Origin: Tenacibaculum tangerinum
GTDB lineage: Bacteria; Bacteroidota; Bacteroidia; Flavobacteriales; Flavobacteriaceae
Length of the DNA stretch: 64,000 nucleotides
Direction of reading: 5' to 3'
Assembly: GCF_029853675.1 (NCBI RefSeq)
Contig: NZ_CP122539.1
Span: 853,001-917,000 of the forward strand
Part shown: positions 44,247-55,139 of the stretch, piece by piece
Layout of the letters: each line of letters starts with the position of its first letter
Numbering within the stretch: the stretch's first letter is position 1
The notes under the pieces: model-generated
Seen by the model: only the letters and a program-made list of their open reading frames with translations
What the model was told of the DNA's origin: nothing
Databases searched by the model: none
Program-made: the position numbers and the translations under genes

Positions 44247-46136
44247 TTAAAAAGTAAAACGGACTCCTAACTTATAATTTCTTCCTAAGGTTGAATATCC
44301 TAATATTTCTTGGTAATCTTCATTTAATATATTCGTAACTGCTAAAAATAACCTTACATTATCATTTAGCGAATGGTTTGCCGAAAAGTCTAACAATGAA
44401 TAAGACGCTAAAGAAACATTTTCATAAGGAAAATTTCTAAAGTCTGTATCGTCTCTATCACTAACATACTGATAATTTAAAGACATATTGGTAGCTTTCA
44501 TTTCATAAGTTACCCCTGCATTTACTTTATGCTTTGGTATTCTAATCGCTGTTTCTTCATTGTTTGTATAGGTATAATTCGTGTTTAATGCTACACTTTC
44601 TAAGGGCTTATAATTTGCATTGAATTCCACTCCGTTTATAACAGCATCACCAATATTATCCATGGTATAGGTAGCAGGGTTGTAGGCTATTATACTTTCT
44701 AGCTCTCTATTAAAGTAAACTGCATTCAATACCAATGAGTTTACCTTATACTCTACTCCACCTTCATACGTTGTACTCTCTTGTGGTTCTAAGTCAACAT
44801 TTCCCCAAGAAGCATACAATTCTTGAATAGACGGAGCGATAAATGCTGTACTGTAAGATGCTAAGAATCTAACATATCCGCTTTCTTGTTTTATTCGATA
44901 CGACGGATTTAGGTTATACACAAAATGAGTACCGTACTTATTGTGGTTGTTCAATCGAACTCCTGCGTTTACGTTGAATCCAAAATCTGATACATACACT
45001 GCATTTACATACGGATCGATTAATGTCGTAATAGGTTCTTCAGAATATTCAGTTTTTGTCAGCTCAGTTTCTCCATAGGGAATTGCATAAGTTTCAATAG
45101 TGTTGTGTTGTAAATTCACTCCCCCTAAAAGATAAAGGTTATCAAATTCGTGCTTTACAAATGCATCTGTTATATAGTTTTCACCTTTGCTAATTCCTGG
45201 ATATTGTGTGTTAACTCTGTTTGAATCATACTTACTATACGCCATATTTATTTGTACACTTCCTTTTTCATATTCATATTTAGGAGCGAGGCTTACTCGG
45301 TAACTTTTATCAAAGGAAACGTTATCTGCATCGGTAAAAGAACCTCCGTCATAGCTACTGGTAAATTCGCTATAGCTACCCAAAGTATTGATAGAAAATG
45401 CTTCATTAAATTGGTAACCTAACTTTACGTTGGTAGCAATACGTTGAAAAGGGTCGTCTTTAAAAGTTCCTCCATTTTCTGGTCTTGCTGCCGACATTCC
45501 CCTAGTATCAAGAGAAGAAAAACTTACTAAATAGTTAAAGTCTTTTATTTTTCCATTCACATTTGCTGAACTTTGAATACTTGTACCATTTTTTGTGTTT
45601 TGGTCATTATTCGTCCCGCCGAATAGCGATAATGCTACGTTGGCTTTGTTTGATGTTGCTTCCTTTAATTTGATGTTTATGACCGCTGTTGCAGCACCAG
45701 TACCGTATAACGTACTCGCTGCCCCTTTGATTACTTCAATAGATTCAACATCGTTTATATCTAACAATCGTAAATCGAAACTTCCAGAGGGACTTGACGG
45801 ATTGGATACTTGAATTCCATCAATTAAAACCACCACTTCTTTGGTACTTCCTCCTCTCACAAAAACACCCAAATTTTGCCCAGGAACACTTGTATTTCCG
45901 TTGATTTCAATTCCTGAAATAGTATTAATTAAATCAACCACATTTTTACCACTATTTCTTTCAATGGTTTTGGCTGTTATTTTATGAATAACTTTTCCAG
46001 AATTTTCTTTTTTTAAGTTGAATTTAGAGTCTGAAATGACAACTTCATCGAGTTGTATTGTTTTTTCTTTTTCTTGCGAATGCATTTGAAACGCAAAAAT
46101 TGATGTTAAAACACTTACGTAAAGTACTTTTTTCAT
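44247..46136 (-). CDS. btuB: TonB-dependent receptor, BtuB-like, under a cobalamin riboswitch
   Basis: A 629-residue outer-membrane receptor: signal peptide (LYVSVLTSIFAFQMHSQ), a plug domain (KVIHKITAKTIERNSGKNVV DLI..., VFVRGGSTKEVVVLIDGIQV, LYGTGAATAVINI) and a 22-strand barrel ending in the aromatic residue of YKLGVRFTF. The length and the AdoCbl riboswitch in its leader point to corrinoid uptake. The binding lipoprotein is encoded on the opposite strand 530 bases away. The symbol is given for function; direct orthology is likely, not proven. Confidence 0.85.
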   Translation of the reverse strand: MKKVLYVSVLTSIFAFQMHSQEKEKTIQLDEVVISDSKFNLKKENSGKVIHKITAKTIERNSGKNVVDLINTISGIEINGNTSVPGQNLGVFVRGGSTKEVVVLIDGIQVSNPSSPSGSFDLRLLDINDVESIEVIKGAASTLYGTGAATAVINIKLKEATSNKANVALSLFGGTNNDQNTKNGTSIQSSANVNGKIKDFNYLVSFSSLDTRGMSAARPENGGTFKDDPFQRIATNVKLGYQFNEAFSINTLGSYSEFTSSYDGGSFTDADNVSFDKSYRVSLAPKYEYEKGSVQINMAYSKYDSNRVNTQYPGISKGENYITDAFVKHEFDNLYLLGGVNLQHNTIETYAIPYGETELTKTEYSEEPITTLIDPYVNAVYVSDFGFNVNAGVRLNNHNKYGTHFVYNLNPSYRIKQESGYVRFLASYSTAFIAPSIQELYASWGNVDLEPQESTTYEGGVEYKVNSLVLNAVYFNRELESIIAYNPATYTMDNIGDAVINGVEFNANYKPLESVALNTNYTYTNNEETAIRIPKHKVNAGVTYEMKATNMSLNYQYVSDRDDTDFRNFPYENVSLASYSLLDFSANHSLNDNVRLFLAVTNILNEDYQEILGYSTLGRNYKLGVRFTF

Positions 46137-46231
46137 TGTTACCTAATTAGTTAAGTTTAAAATCAGGAAAAATATAAGCGTAGCTGTACCACACCCAAAC
46201 TTTTATCCCGAAAGTTCGAATTATTTATTGA

Positions 46232-46400
46232 GTTTTGGCAGGTCTCCTGGCTTGCGTCTTGTAATCTACCTTCCCATTTAAAAAAACAGTGGTTTAAGTG
46301 ATTGTTACAAGCTTACTAGCTTACAGTTGCGGGAACAGCTTCGGTTTTGCACCGAATTCCCTTTTAATTTTCTTTCATGCGATCATTAAAGAAAAACCAA
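46232..46400 (-). promoter_or_regulatory. Cobalamin (AdoCbl) riboswitch
   Basis: The minus strand reads AATTCGGTGCAAAACCGAAG CTGTTCCCGCAACTGTAAG, the conserved core of the B12 riboswitch, and later GCAAGCCAGGAGACCTGCC, the closing helix with the B12 box. It lies about 95 bases before the TonB receptor start, with no terminator between, so control is probably at translation. Confidence 0.92.
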
Positions 46401-46668
46401 AAATCACGACAAATGTATCGCATTCTTATAAATAAACAACCATCTCATCATAATAATTTGCGAATTTTGTTTTTAAACGCTCCTGTAGCATGTAAAATTC
46501 TGGAAGAATCCTATTTTTAAAGTTGTCTTAGTGAACATTTATAATCAACGACATACCTCTTTTTTATAGTTTTTACCATTTGTTACACCTAATATTGAGT
46601 TGAAAAACAATCAATGCAAATCGTAATTGCAGAAATACACGTACTTTTGACGGGTAAAATTCATTTCT

Positions 46669-47781
46669 ATGAAACGCTATTTATCTATTCTTTTGGTATT
46701 GTTTCTATTCTTGCAATGCAAACAAGCACCTAAAAAAACGACTGAAAATAAAACTGTATCAAGCACTATAAAGTACGCTAAAGGTTTTGATATTATTGCT
46801 GAAAATGGTTTAAAAAAATTGATTATTAAGAGGGCATATCAAGGTACGAACGAGCATTTTTCGTATATCCTTTCTCATACAACCAACCTTTCTAAGCAAG
46901 AAATTAAAGTTCCTGTAGAAAAAATAGTGGTAACCAGTACCACGCATATTCCGATGTTAGAACTTTTGAATGCTGAAAATACCATTGTTGGTTTTCCGCA
47001 TACCCAATACATTTCTTCACAAAGAACAAGAAATAGAATCAAAGAAGGTCAAATTGTTGAATTAGGTATGGAGCAAGACATTAATATGGAAACTTTACTA
47101 GATATTCGACCTGAGTTGGTTGTTGGTTTTGCCTTACACCCGAACACAAAACTATACCAAAACATTAAAAAAACAGGAATTCCTGTCATTTTTAATGGCG
47201 ATTGGCTGGAGGAAACTCCGTTAGGAAGAGCAGAATGGATTAAGTTTTTTGGGGCTTTATACGGAAAAGAGAAAGAAGCGGATAGTATTTTTACTAACAT
47301 AGAAAACGAATATCTAAGAGCAAAAAAAATCGCTAAAAGTAGTGATACTCAGCCTACCATTATATCGGGAAGTATGTTTAAAGATGTGTGGAATGTGCCT
47401 GCTGGCGAGAGTTTTACTGCGACCCTTTTCAACGATGCGAACCTCAACTATTTATGGAAAGACACCAAAGGAACAGGTAGTTTACCCCTAAGTTTTGAGA
47501 GTGTGTTGGAAAAAGGACAACATGCTGATTTTTGGTTGAACTGTGGTGTGTACACCAGCAAAGAACAGTTGACTGCGGCGAATATCCACTACCAAGAATT
47601 TGACGCATTTACCCATAACAAGATATTTTCTATTGGGCACGATAAAGGCGAAACAGGAGGTTTGGTGTATTATGAACTGTCGCCCGTACGACCCGATTTG
47701 GTACTTAAAGATTTGATAAAAATCACACAGCCAGGTTTGTTACCTGAGTATGAATTGACTTTTTATAAAGAAGTGAAGTAG
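46669..47781 (+). CDS. BtuF-like periplasmic cobalamin-binding lipoprotein
   Basis: A 370-residue lipoprotein of the periplasmic-binding family PF01497 (BtuF/FhuD): signal peptide YLSILLVLFLFLQC with Cys17, then VEKIVVTSTTHIPMLELLNA and NMETLLDIRPELVVGFALHP, and a long connecting helix (KEADSIFTNIENEYLRAKKI). Divergent from the riboswitch-controlled receptor, it fits corrinoid capture in the periplasm. The permease and ATPase are not in this window. A siderophore ligand is the alternative. Confidence 0.82.
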   Translation: MKRYLSILLVLFLFLQCKQAPKKTTENKTVSSTIKYAKGFDIIAENGLKKLIIKRAYQGTNEHFSYILSHTTNLSKQEIKVPVEKIVVTSTTHIPMLELLNAENTIVGFPHTQYISSQRTRNRIKEGQIVELGMEQDINMETLLDIRPELVVGFALHPNTKLYQNIKKTGIPVIFNGDWLEETPLGRAEWIKFFGALYGKEKEADSIFTNIENEYLRAKKIAKSSDTQPTIISGSMFKDVWNVPAGESFTATLFNDANLNYLWKDTKGTGSLPLSFESVLEKGQHADFWLNCGVYTSKEQLTAANIHYQEFDAFTHNKIFSIGHDKGETGGLVYYELSPVRPDLVLKDLIKITQPGLLPEYELTFYKEVK

Positions 47782-48063
47782 GTTTTTAATTAACCTGTAG
47801 CCATATTTCAGGACTATAAATAGAGTATTGAAACTTTAGAAGTTTAAAATAAAACTCTTCTAGAGAGTATATAAATTATGCATTCATCAATCTCCTTTCT
47901 TAAACTCAAACAGCACTTATTTCTTCAAAATACAAACATTTAAAATCAACAATATTTAATTAAAATGATTTTAAATTGATTTTTTTATAATAAAAAAAAT
48001 ATTTATTTATGCTTTCGGTATAATAATTGATATTTAATTAACATTAATTTAATCTACTATACT
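47782..48063. other. Intergenic region upstream of a tiny ORF
   Basis: About 280 AT-rich bases without a gene. It includes AAACTCAAACAGCACTTATT (about 47902), a motif shared with 38831. Nothing else supported. Confidence 0.4.
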
Positions 48064-48111
48064 ATGGAAAACTATCAACTGAAAAGTTTTGATGGAGGGG
48101 AAGATTGTTAA
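48064..48111 (+). CDS. Possible 15-residue peptide gene before a terminator
   Basis: ATG at 48064 encodes MENYQLKSFDGGEDC and a stop, followed after 15 bases by a strong terminator, with no downstream gene in the same direction. It looks like a leader-type peptide without a regulated gene, or a small peptide gene. No homologue is known to me and no promoter could be placed. Confidence 0.25.
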   Translation: MENYQLKSFDGGEDC

Positions 48112-48126
48112 TAGAATCTGAAAAAG

Positions 48127-48155
48127 AAAAAGCTTGCTCACGCAAGCTTTTTTTT
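48127..48155 (+). terminator. Intrinsic terminator after the tiny ORF
   Basis: AAAAAGCTTGC (48127-48137), TCAC, GCAAGCTTTTT (48142-48152) and more T. It is nearly symmetric, so it can also end the sulfur operon on the other strand. Confidence 0.85.
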
Positions 48156-48173
48156 ACTAAAAAATTCTACTAT

Positions 48174-48647
48174 TTAAATGAACAACATTTGGCAATCAGC
48201 TTCATTCGCTCTATTATAAAAATCACCAATAGTTAAAATACCGTCAATATCATCAATTAAATCTTTCTTTTCGAGGTGAAACATATCTATTGCTAACTTG
48301 CATGCCCACAATTTGCAGCCAGAGTCTGAAAGAATTTCTAAAAACTCGCCTACAGGAGGCATATCTAACTTTTCCATTTCTTTTTTCATCATTTTTGTAG
48401 CTAGTGCTTCCATACCTGGCAAACCTCCTATTAAAGTAGGAATATGCATTGCTGGATTACCAACTGTAGCTACATGTAAATGTTCTAGTTTCTTCTTTTG
48501 AATTGCTTCTAACCCAAAGAACGTAAAGAATATCTCTGATTCTATGCCCTCCATTCTTGCACCATTTGCCATGATAAATGCGGCATAAACGTTCTCTATA
48601 GTTGCTTTTGACAGAATGAAAAGCATTTTTTTTACTTTAGTACTCAT
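48174..48647 (-). CDS. DsrE/DsrF/DrsH-like (DsrE2-type) sulfur-relay protein
   Basis: A 157-residue protein of the DsrE-like family: KKMLFILSKATIENVYAAFI MANGARMEGIESEIFFTF, then FLEILSDSGCKLWACKLAID MFHLEKKDLIDDI. The two cysteines (about 110 and 114, CKLWACK) are where DsrE2 proteins carry the sulfur-binding cysteine. It is the last gene of a unit with SQR and a DsrC/TusE-like carrier, so it probably moves persulfide sulfur. Confidence 0.85.
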   Translation of the reverse strand: MSTKVKKMLFILSKATIENVYAAFIMANGARMEGIESEIFFTFFGLEAIQKKKLEHLHVATVGNPAMHIPTLIGGLPGMEALATKMMKKEMEKLDMPPVGEFLEILSDSGCKLWACKLAIDMFHLEKKDLIDDIDGILTIGDFYNRANEADCQMLFI

Positions 48648-48664
48648 AATTTACAGTTTATAGT

Positions 48665-48973
48665 TTAAATACAACTTTTAGGTTTAGGAACCCCAGCTAT
48701 TAGGGTTGACTTTTTTAATGGACCTCCTGGAAACAAGTTGTAAAATTCTTTAATATTAATAACTCCGCTTTTTTTAATTCCTCTAATTGATAAAGCTTCT
48801 TCATTTTTAACTTTTTCCTGAATATAGTCTATAACTTTCCAATGATCTTCTGTCATTTCTATATCTTCAGTTTTTGCTATTGCCTCTCCAATTTCCTTAG
48901 TCCACTGAGAAAAATCTAAAAGATATCCTTCTTCGTTAACGTCTATTTCTGTATTTGCGATTATTTTTTTCAT
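48665..48973 (-). CDS. TusE/DsrC-family sulfur carrier with a single C-terminal cysteine
   Basis: A 102-residue protein of the TusE/DsrC/DsvC family: GYLLDFSQWTKEIGEAIAKT, EDIEMTEDHWKVIDYIQEK, INIKEFYNLFPGGPLKKS and the flexible arm LIAGVPKPKSCI. The penultimate Cys101 is kept; the second Cys of true DsrC, ten residues before, is Thr. So the protein can carry one persulfide but cannot form the DsrC trisulfide bridge. Its place between SQR and DsrE argues for sulfide use rather than tRNA thiolation. Confidence 0.85.
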   Translation of the reverse strand: MKKIIANTEIDVNEEGYLLDFSQWTKEIGEAIAKTEDIEMTEDHWKVIDYIQEKVKNEEALSIRGIKKSGVINIKEFYNLFPGGPLKKSTLIAGVPKPKSCI

Positions 48974-48980
48974 TTTTTTA

Positions 48981-50222
48981 TTAATTTATGGTTTGTATTT
49001 TTTTTCCTTTTTTACTCATTCTTGCTGATACAAATGGAATAGAAATTCCTTTCAATAACATATTCCAATAAATCCATCTAAAAGCCAGCTTACCCCAGTG
49101 GTTTAAAACGCTTTCTTTTAAAAGTTGCAACGGTCCTACACCTGCAAACGGAAAGGTTCCTGGTACAGGTTCTTGCTCGTAATTAAAATCTATTAATAGT
49201 GCCTTATTATCTCCTGTTTCAATGAAACAATTCGCATGGCCATCAAATTCTTCTTCTAAAGGCTTTCCTTGAACATATTTTAGAATATTTTCAGTAAGTA
49301 TTTCTGCCTGAAAATGCGCTACCGAACCAGCTTTAGAAGCGGGTAAGTTCGTAGCATCGCCTATTACAAAAATATTCTCGTGTGCTACCGATTGTAGTGT
49401 ATGTTTGTGTGTAGGTATAAAATTTAAGTCATCTCCTAAACCCGAACGCTCTATTACTTCATCTCCCATATTGGTAGGAACGGTTACTAATAAATCGAAC
49501 GATAGTGCTCTATCAGCATAATCTACTATTTCTTTCTTTTCATTATCAACTCTTTCTATAGCAAAATCGGTTTCAATTGTTATTCCTTTTTGCTCTAACA
49601 AATAGCTAAGTTTTTTAGTTGATATAGGTTTGGTAAATGCTCCAGATAACGGTGTTACGTATGTAATATCTACTCGATCTCTTATTCCCTTTTTTCTAAA
49701 GTATGAATCTGCTAAGAAAGCAAACTCTAAAGGAGCTACAGGACACTTGATTGGCATTTCTGTAACATGAACCACCAGCTTACCTCCTTCCCAATCTCTC
49801 AGTTTATTTCGTAACGCTACGGCTCCTTCATAGGTATAGAAGTCAAAAACATCTTTTCTCCACAAATCTCCTTTCATACCTTCAATTTCTTCAGGAGCTA
49901 TTTTAGAACCTGTGGCTACGATGAGCAAATCATAGCTAAGAATTTGATTTTCTAATTGGACAAAATTTTTATCTGGATGAATTTTTGCTATCTTTTCTTG
50001 AACATATTCAACACCTTTAGGAATGAAATCTTTTCCATTCTTTTTAACTTGTGCTTCTGTATAAGTATCAAAAGGCAAGAATAAAAATCCTGGTTGATAA
50101 TAATGGGTCTTATATTGATCTACAATAGTTATTTTCCAGTCTTCTTTTTTAAGTTTCTTCACCAAATGATTTGCCATCATTGTGCCTGAGGTTCCAGCAC
50201 CAAGAATTACTAAATTTTTCAT
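48981..50222 (-). CDS. Sulfide:quinone oxidoreductase-like FAD enzyme
   Basis: A 413-residue FAD/NAD(P)-dependent oxidoreductase. It has the N-terminal FAD motif VILGAGTSGTMMANHL, DLLIVATGSKIAPEEI, the catalytic cysteine in TEMPIKCPVAPLEFAFLA (about residue 160) and a C-terminal GDATNLPASKAGSVAHFQ FAD loop. Such enzymes oxidise sulfide to polysulfide at the membrane and pass electrons to quinone. First gene of the unit with the TusE/DsrC and DsrE proteins. Its subtype is not assigned. Confidence 0.82.
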   Translation of the reverse strand: MKNLVILGAGTSGTMMANHLVKKLKKEDWKITIVDQYKTHYYQPGFLFLPFDTYTEAQVKKNGKDFIPKGVEYVQEKIAKIHPDKNFVQLENQILSYDLLIVATGSKIAPEEIEGMKGDLWRKDVFDFYTYEGAVALRNKLRDWEGGKLVVHVTEMPIKCPVAPLEFAFLADSYFRKKGIRDRVDITYVTPLSGAFTKPISTKKLSYLLEQKGITIETDFAIERVDNEKKEIVDYADRALSFDLLVTVPTNMGDEVIERSGLGDDLNFIPTHKHTLQSVAHENIFVIGDATNLPASKAGSVAHFQAEILTENILKYVQGKPLEEEFDGHANCFIETGDNKALLIDFNYEQEPVPGTFPFAGVGPLQLLKESVLNHWGKLAFRWIYWNMLLKGISIPFVSARMSKKGKKIQTIN

Positions 50223-50464
50223 TTTTACTAGTTTTATCTGTTATGTAAGTAACGTAAGCTCGATATTTACATCAAAACTGACATTAATTAAACCGATTCT
50301 TTTCGTTTTACATGATAAAGTTATGTGGAATTCAAGGTAAAGGACATGATAAAAATCATTTTTTCATAAATCTGAATTACAGTACCTTAAATATGGTGAG
50401 TTGTGTAACTTATGTTACAATTTTTTGAACCTCTTTTAGAAAATGGAAGCTTCAATAAAAGAAA

Positions 50465-50496
50465 AAGTCCTATTTCTTTTAATCGAAATAGGACTT
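50465..50496 (-). terminator. Intrinsic terminator of the ettA unit
   Basis: AAGTCCTATTTC (50465-50476) pairs perfectly with GAAATAGGACTT (50485-50496). On the minus strand TTTTTCTTTT follows. It lies 16 bases after the ettA stop. Confidence 0.88.
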
Positions 50497-50511
50497 CTAG
50501 CTAAGTACGTA

Positions 50512-52203
50512 TTATCTTATGAGTTTTTTATACTTAATTCGTTTTGGCATTAAATCACCACCCAAACGTTTCTTTTTATTCTCTTCATAGTCAGAAAAAG
50601 ATCCCTCGAAGAAATATACTTGACTATCTCCTTCAAAAGCTAAAATATGTGTACAAATACGATCTAGAAACCATCTATCGTGCGATATTACCACAGCACA
50701 TCCAGCAAAATTCTCTAAACCTTCTTCTAAGGCTCGTAAGGTGTTTACATCTAAATCATTCGTAGGCTCATCTAATAACAATACATTGCCTTCCTCTTTT
50801 AGTGTCATGGCTAAATGCAAACGGTTGCGCTCTCCACCTGATAAAGTGGCTACTTTTTTATTTTGCTCACTTCCTGAAAAGTTGAAGCGACTTAAATACG
50901 CTCTAGAGTTTACTTGTTTTCCGCCCATCATTACTAAATCTTGACCTTCTGAAAAGTTTTCCCAAATAGATTTCTCTGGGTCTATATTAGAGTGTGATTG
51001 ATCTACATAAGCTATTTTAGCGGTTTCTCCTACCTTGAAACTTCCTGTATCTGGTGTTTCTTCTCCCATAATCATTCTAAAAATAGTCGTTTTACCTGCA
51101 CCATTCGGACCAATGATTCCTACAATGCCTGCTTGCGGAAGATTGAACTCTAAATTTTCGTATAATAATTTATCCCCGTAAGCTTTCGAAACTCCAGTAG
51201 CTTCAATCACATTCGTTCCTAAGCGTGGACCATTCGGGATGTATATTTCTAATTTTTCCTCGGTTTGCTTTTGGTCTTGGCTCATCAACTTTTCATAGTT
51301 ATTCAAACGTGCTTTTTGCTTTGTTTGACGACCTTTTGCTCCCTGACGCACCCATTCTAACTCTCGTTCTAAGGTTTTTTGACGTTTAGAGGCTGTTTTG
51401 CTTTCTTGTGCTAAACGCTTCGATTTTTGGTCTAACCAAGAAGAATAATTCCCTTTCCATGGAATCCCTTCTCCTCTGTCTAACTCTAAAATCCAACCTG
51501 CAACATTATCTAAGAAATAACGGTCGTGCGTTACCGCAATAACGGTTCCTTTATATTGTGCTAAATGATGCTCTAACCAGTGTACAGATTCGGCATCTAA
51601 GTGGTTGGTAGGCTCGTCGAGTAATAAAATTTCTGGTTCTTGTAATAATAAACGACACAAGGCTACACGACGACGCTCTCCTCCTGATAAGACTCCTATT
51701 TTCTTATCTCCTTCTGGGGTACGCAAGGCATCCATTGCTATTTCTAACTTCGTATCTAATTCCCATGCGTTTGAAGCATCAATTTTGTCTTGTAGTTCTG
51801 CTTGACGTGCCATCAACTTATCCATTTTATCTGCATCAGAATACACTTCTTCTAAACCAAACATATCGTTTATTTTGTTGTATTCATCTAAGATGGCTAC
51901 AGTTTCTGCTACCCCTTCTTTTACGACTTCTAAAACGGTTTTCTCTTCGTCTAATTGTGGTTCTTGTTCTAGGTAACCAACTTTATATCCTGGTGAAAAA
52001 GTAACTTCTCCTTGATAGTTTTTTTCTACTCCTGCTATAATCTTTAACAAGGTCGATTTACCCGACCCATTTAAACCTAAAATACCGATTTTAGCTCCGT
52101 AAAAGAAACTTAAATAAATATCTTTCAGTACTTGTTTTCCTGTACTCTGATAGGTCTTTGAGACCTTATTCATTGAAAAAATGACTTTTTTATCGTCGCT
52201 CAT
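50512..52203 (-). CDS. ettA: ABC-F translation factor EttA
   Basis: Binds the ribosomal E site and gates entry into elongation by energy level. The 563-residue ABC-F protein has two ABC domains: Walker A GLNGSGKSTLLKI and GPNGAGKTTIFRM; signatures LSGGERRRVALCRL and LSGGERNRLHLAMT; Walker B ILLLDEPTNHLD and VLLLDEPTNDLD. The linker with ERELEWVRQGAKGRQTKQKA RL and the length fit EttA. It is followed by a terminator and preceded by the CAL67264 gene. Confidence 0.95.
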   Translation of the reverse strand: MSDDKKVIFSMNKVSKTYQSTGKQVLKDIYLSFFYGAKIGILGLNGSGKSTLLKIIAGVEKNYQGEVTFSPGYKVGYLEQEPQLDEEKTVLEVVKEGVAETVAILDEYNKINDMFGLEEVYSDADKMDKLMARQAELQDKIDASNAWELDTKLEIAMDALRTPEGDKKIGVLSGGERRRVALCRLLLQEPEILLLDEPTNHLDAESVHWLEHHLAQYKGTVIAVTHDRYFLDNVAGWILELDRGEGIPWKGNYSSWLDQKSKRLAQESKTASKRQKTLERELEWVRQGAKGRQTKQKARLNNYEKLMSQDQKQTEEKLEIYIPNGPRLGTNVIEATGVSKAYGDKLLYENLEFNLPQAGIVGIIGPNGAGKTTIFRMIMGEETPDTGSFKVGETAKIAYVDQSHSNIDPEKSIWENFSEGQDLVMMGGKQVNSRAYLSRFNFSGSEQNKKVATLSGGERNRLHLAMTLKEEGNVLLLDEPTNDLDVNTLRALEEGLENFAGCAVVISHDRWFLDRICTHILAFEGDSQVYFFEGSFSDYEENKKKRLGGDLMPKRIKYKKLIR

Positions 52204-52221
52204 TTTCTATATTTTCTTTAA

Positions 52222-52404
52222 TTAAACTCTTCCTTTTAAGGCATTAAACACCCATGCATTTGCAAAAAAACCTAAACCAACGGCTCCAAAGCCATAACCA
52301 GCTATTTCATCGTACTTGAATACTGCCAAACATATAAGTAAAATTCCCATTAAAATCATAATAAGCGTTGCCCATCCTAAGACAGTGTTTTTATTCATTG
52401 CCAT
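52222..52404 (-). CDS. CAL67264 family small membrane protein
   Basis: A 60-residue protein with two membrane helices (TLIMILMGILLICLAVF and YGFGAVGLGFFANAWVFNAL). I recognise the CAL67264 family, which is restricted to flavobacteria and usually sits next to ettA, as here (18-base gap). Function unknown. Confidence 0.88.
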   Translation of the reverse strand: MAMNKNTVLGWATLIMILMGILLICLAVFKYDEIAGYGFGAVGLGFFANAWVFNALKGRV

Positions 52405-52482
52405 AATTTACTTTTTTCAATAAAATGTGAGCTACAAATATCGGTAATTATTTAGACTTATTCACGCTAGTTATACACATAA

Positions 52483-52510
52483 AAAAGTCTTGACATAATG
52501 CAAGACTTTT
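52483..52510 (-). terminator. Intrinsic terminator of fadH
   Basis: AAAAGTCTTG (52483-52492), ACATAATG, CAAGACTTTT (52501-52510); the minus strand continues into TTTTTT. It lies 26 bases after the fadH stop. Confidence 0.88.
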
Positions 52511-52536
52511 ATAGTGATTTTAAATTTACGTAAAAA

Positions 52537-54579
<2,043 letters not shown>

Positions 54580-54785
54580 TTATGCATGCATAATAACTCG
54601 CAAGATACATATTTTTATAATACTTTTTATACAAAAAAGACCATATACTACGTATAAGGTCTCTTACTCCATGCCGTTTTTATCTACCACCAAATGATTA
54701 TAATTAAACTATTTGAGCATATTATAATGATGATAATTCTAACTTTAGTTCCATCGTTGAGTTCAGCTTCAAACCTATAAATTGG

Positions 54786-55115
54786 CTACCTTTGATACTC
54801 ATGTGGTACTTGTATTACATTACCATCTTTCATTCTATGCTCTGCTAAACCAATACCAGAAAATTCATCTTTGACAATACGGTAGCTTTTTAAATCTTCT
54901 TTTTTAAGATTTCCTTTTTCTAAAAATAGGTCTAAGGTAGGTTCTTTAACTCCTTCTGGATTCATTGGATATTCATCCGCTCTAACTACACCATAGTCTT
55001 CGTGGTAATCTAATCGTAAATCATCTGTAGGTTTTGCTGCTTCAGTATCTAAAACTTCAGTTTGGGTTTCTTCTTGTGGTACAGCTTCTTCGTTTTGACA
55101 TGATTTAAATACCAT
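54786..55115 (-). CDS. Lipoprotein-like hypothetical protein with a truncated signal region
   Basis: A 109-residue protein starting at ATG 55113-55115 (MVFKSCQNEEAVPQEETQTE), or 119 if the TTG at 55143-55145 is used. The FKSCQNEE is a lipobox, but the hydrophobic helix before it is short and overlaps the ISL3 relic. It looks like the 5' end of a lipoprotein gene was replaced. The mature part is acidic with DLFLEKGNLKKEDLKSYRIV near the end; no family recognised. A weak hairpin at about 54640-54665 may terminate it. Confidence 0.5.
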   Translation of the reverse strand: MVFKSCQNEEAVPQEETQTEVLDTEAAKPTDDLRLDYHEDYGVVRADEYPMNPEGVKEPTLDLFLEKGNLKKEDLKSYRIVKDEFSGIGLAEHRMKDGNVIQVPHEYQR

Positions 55116-55139
55116 GAAATAGCAGCAAAACAACGTTTT

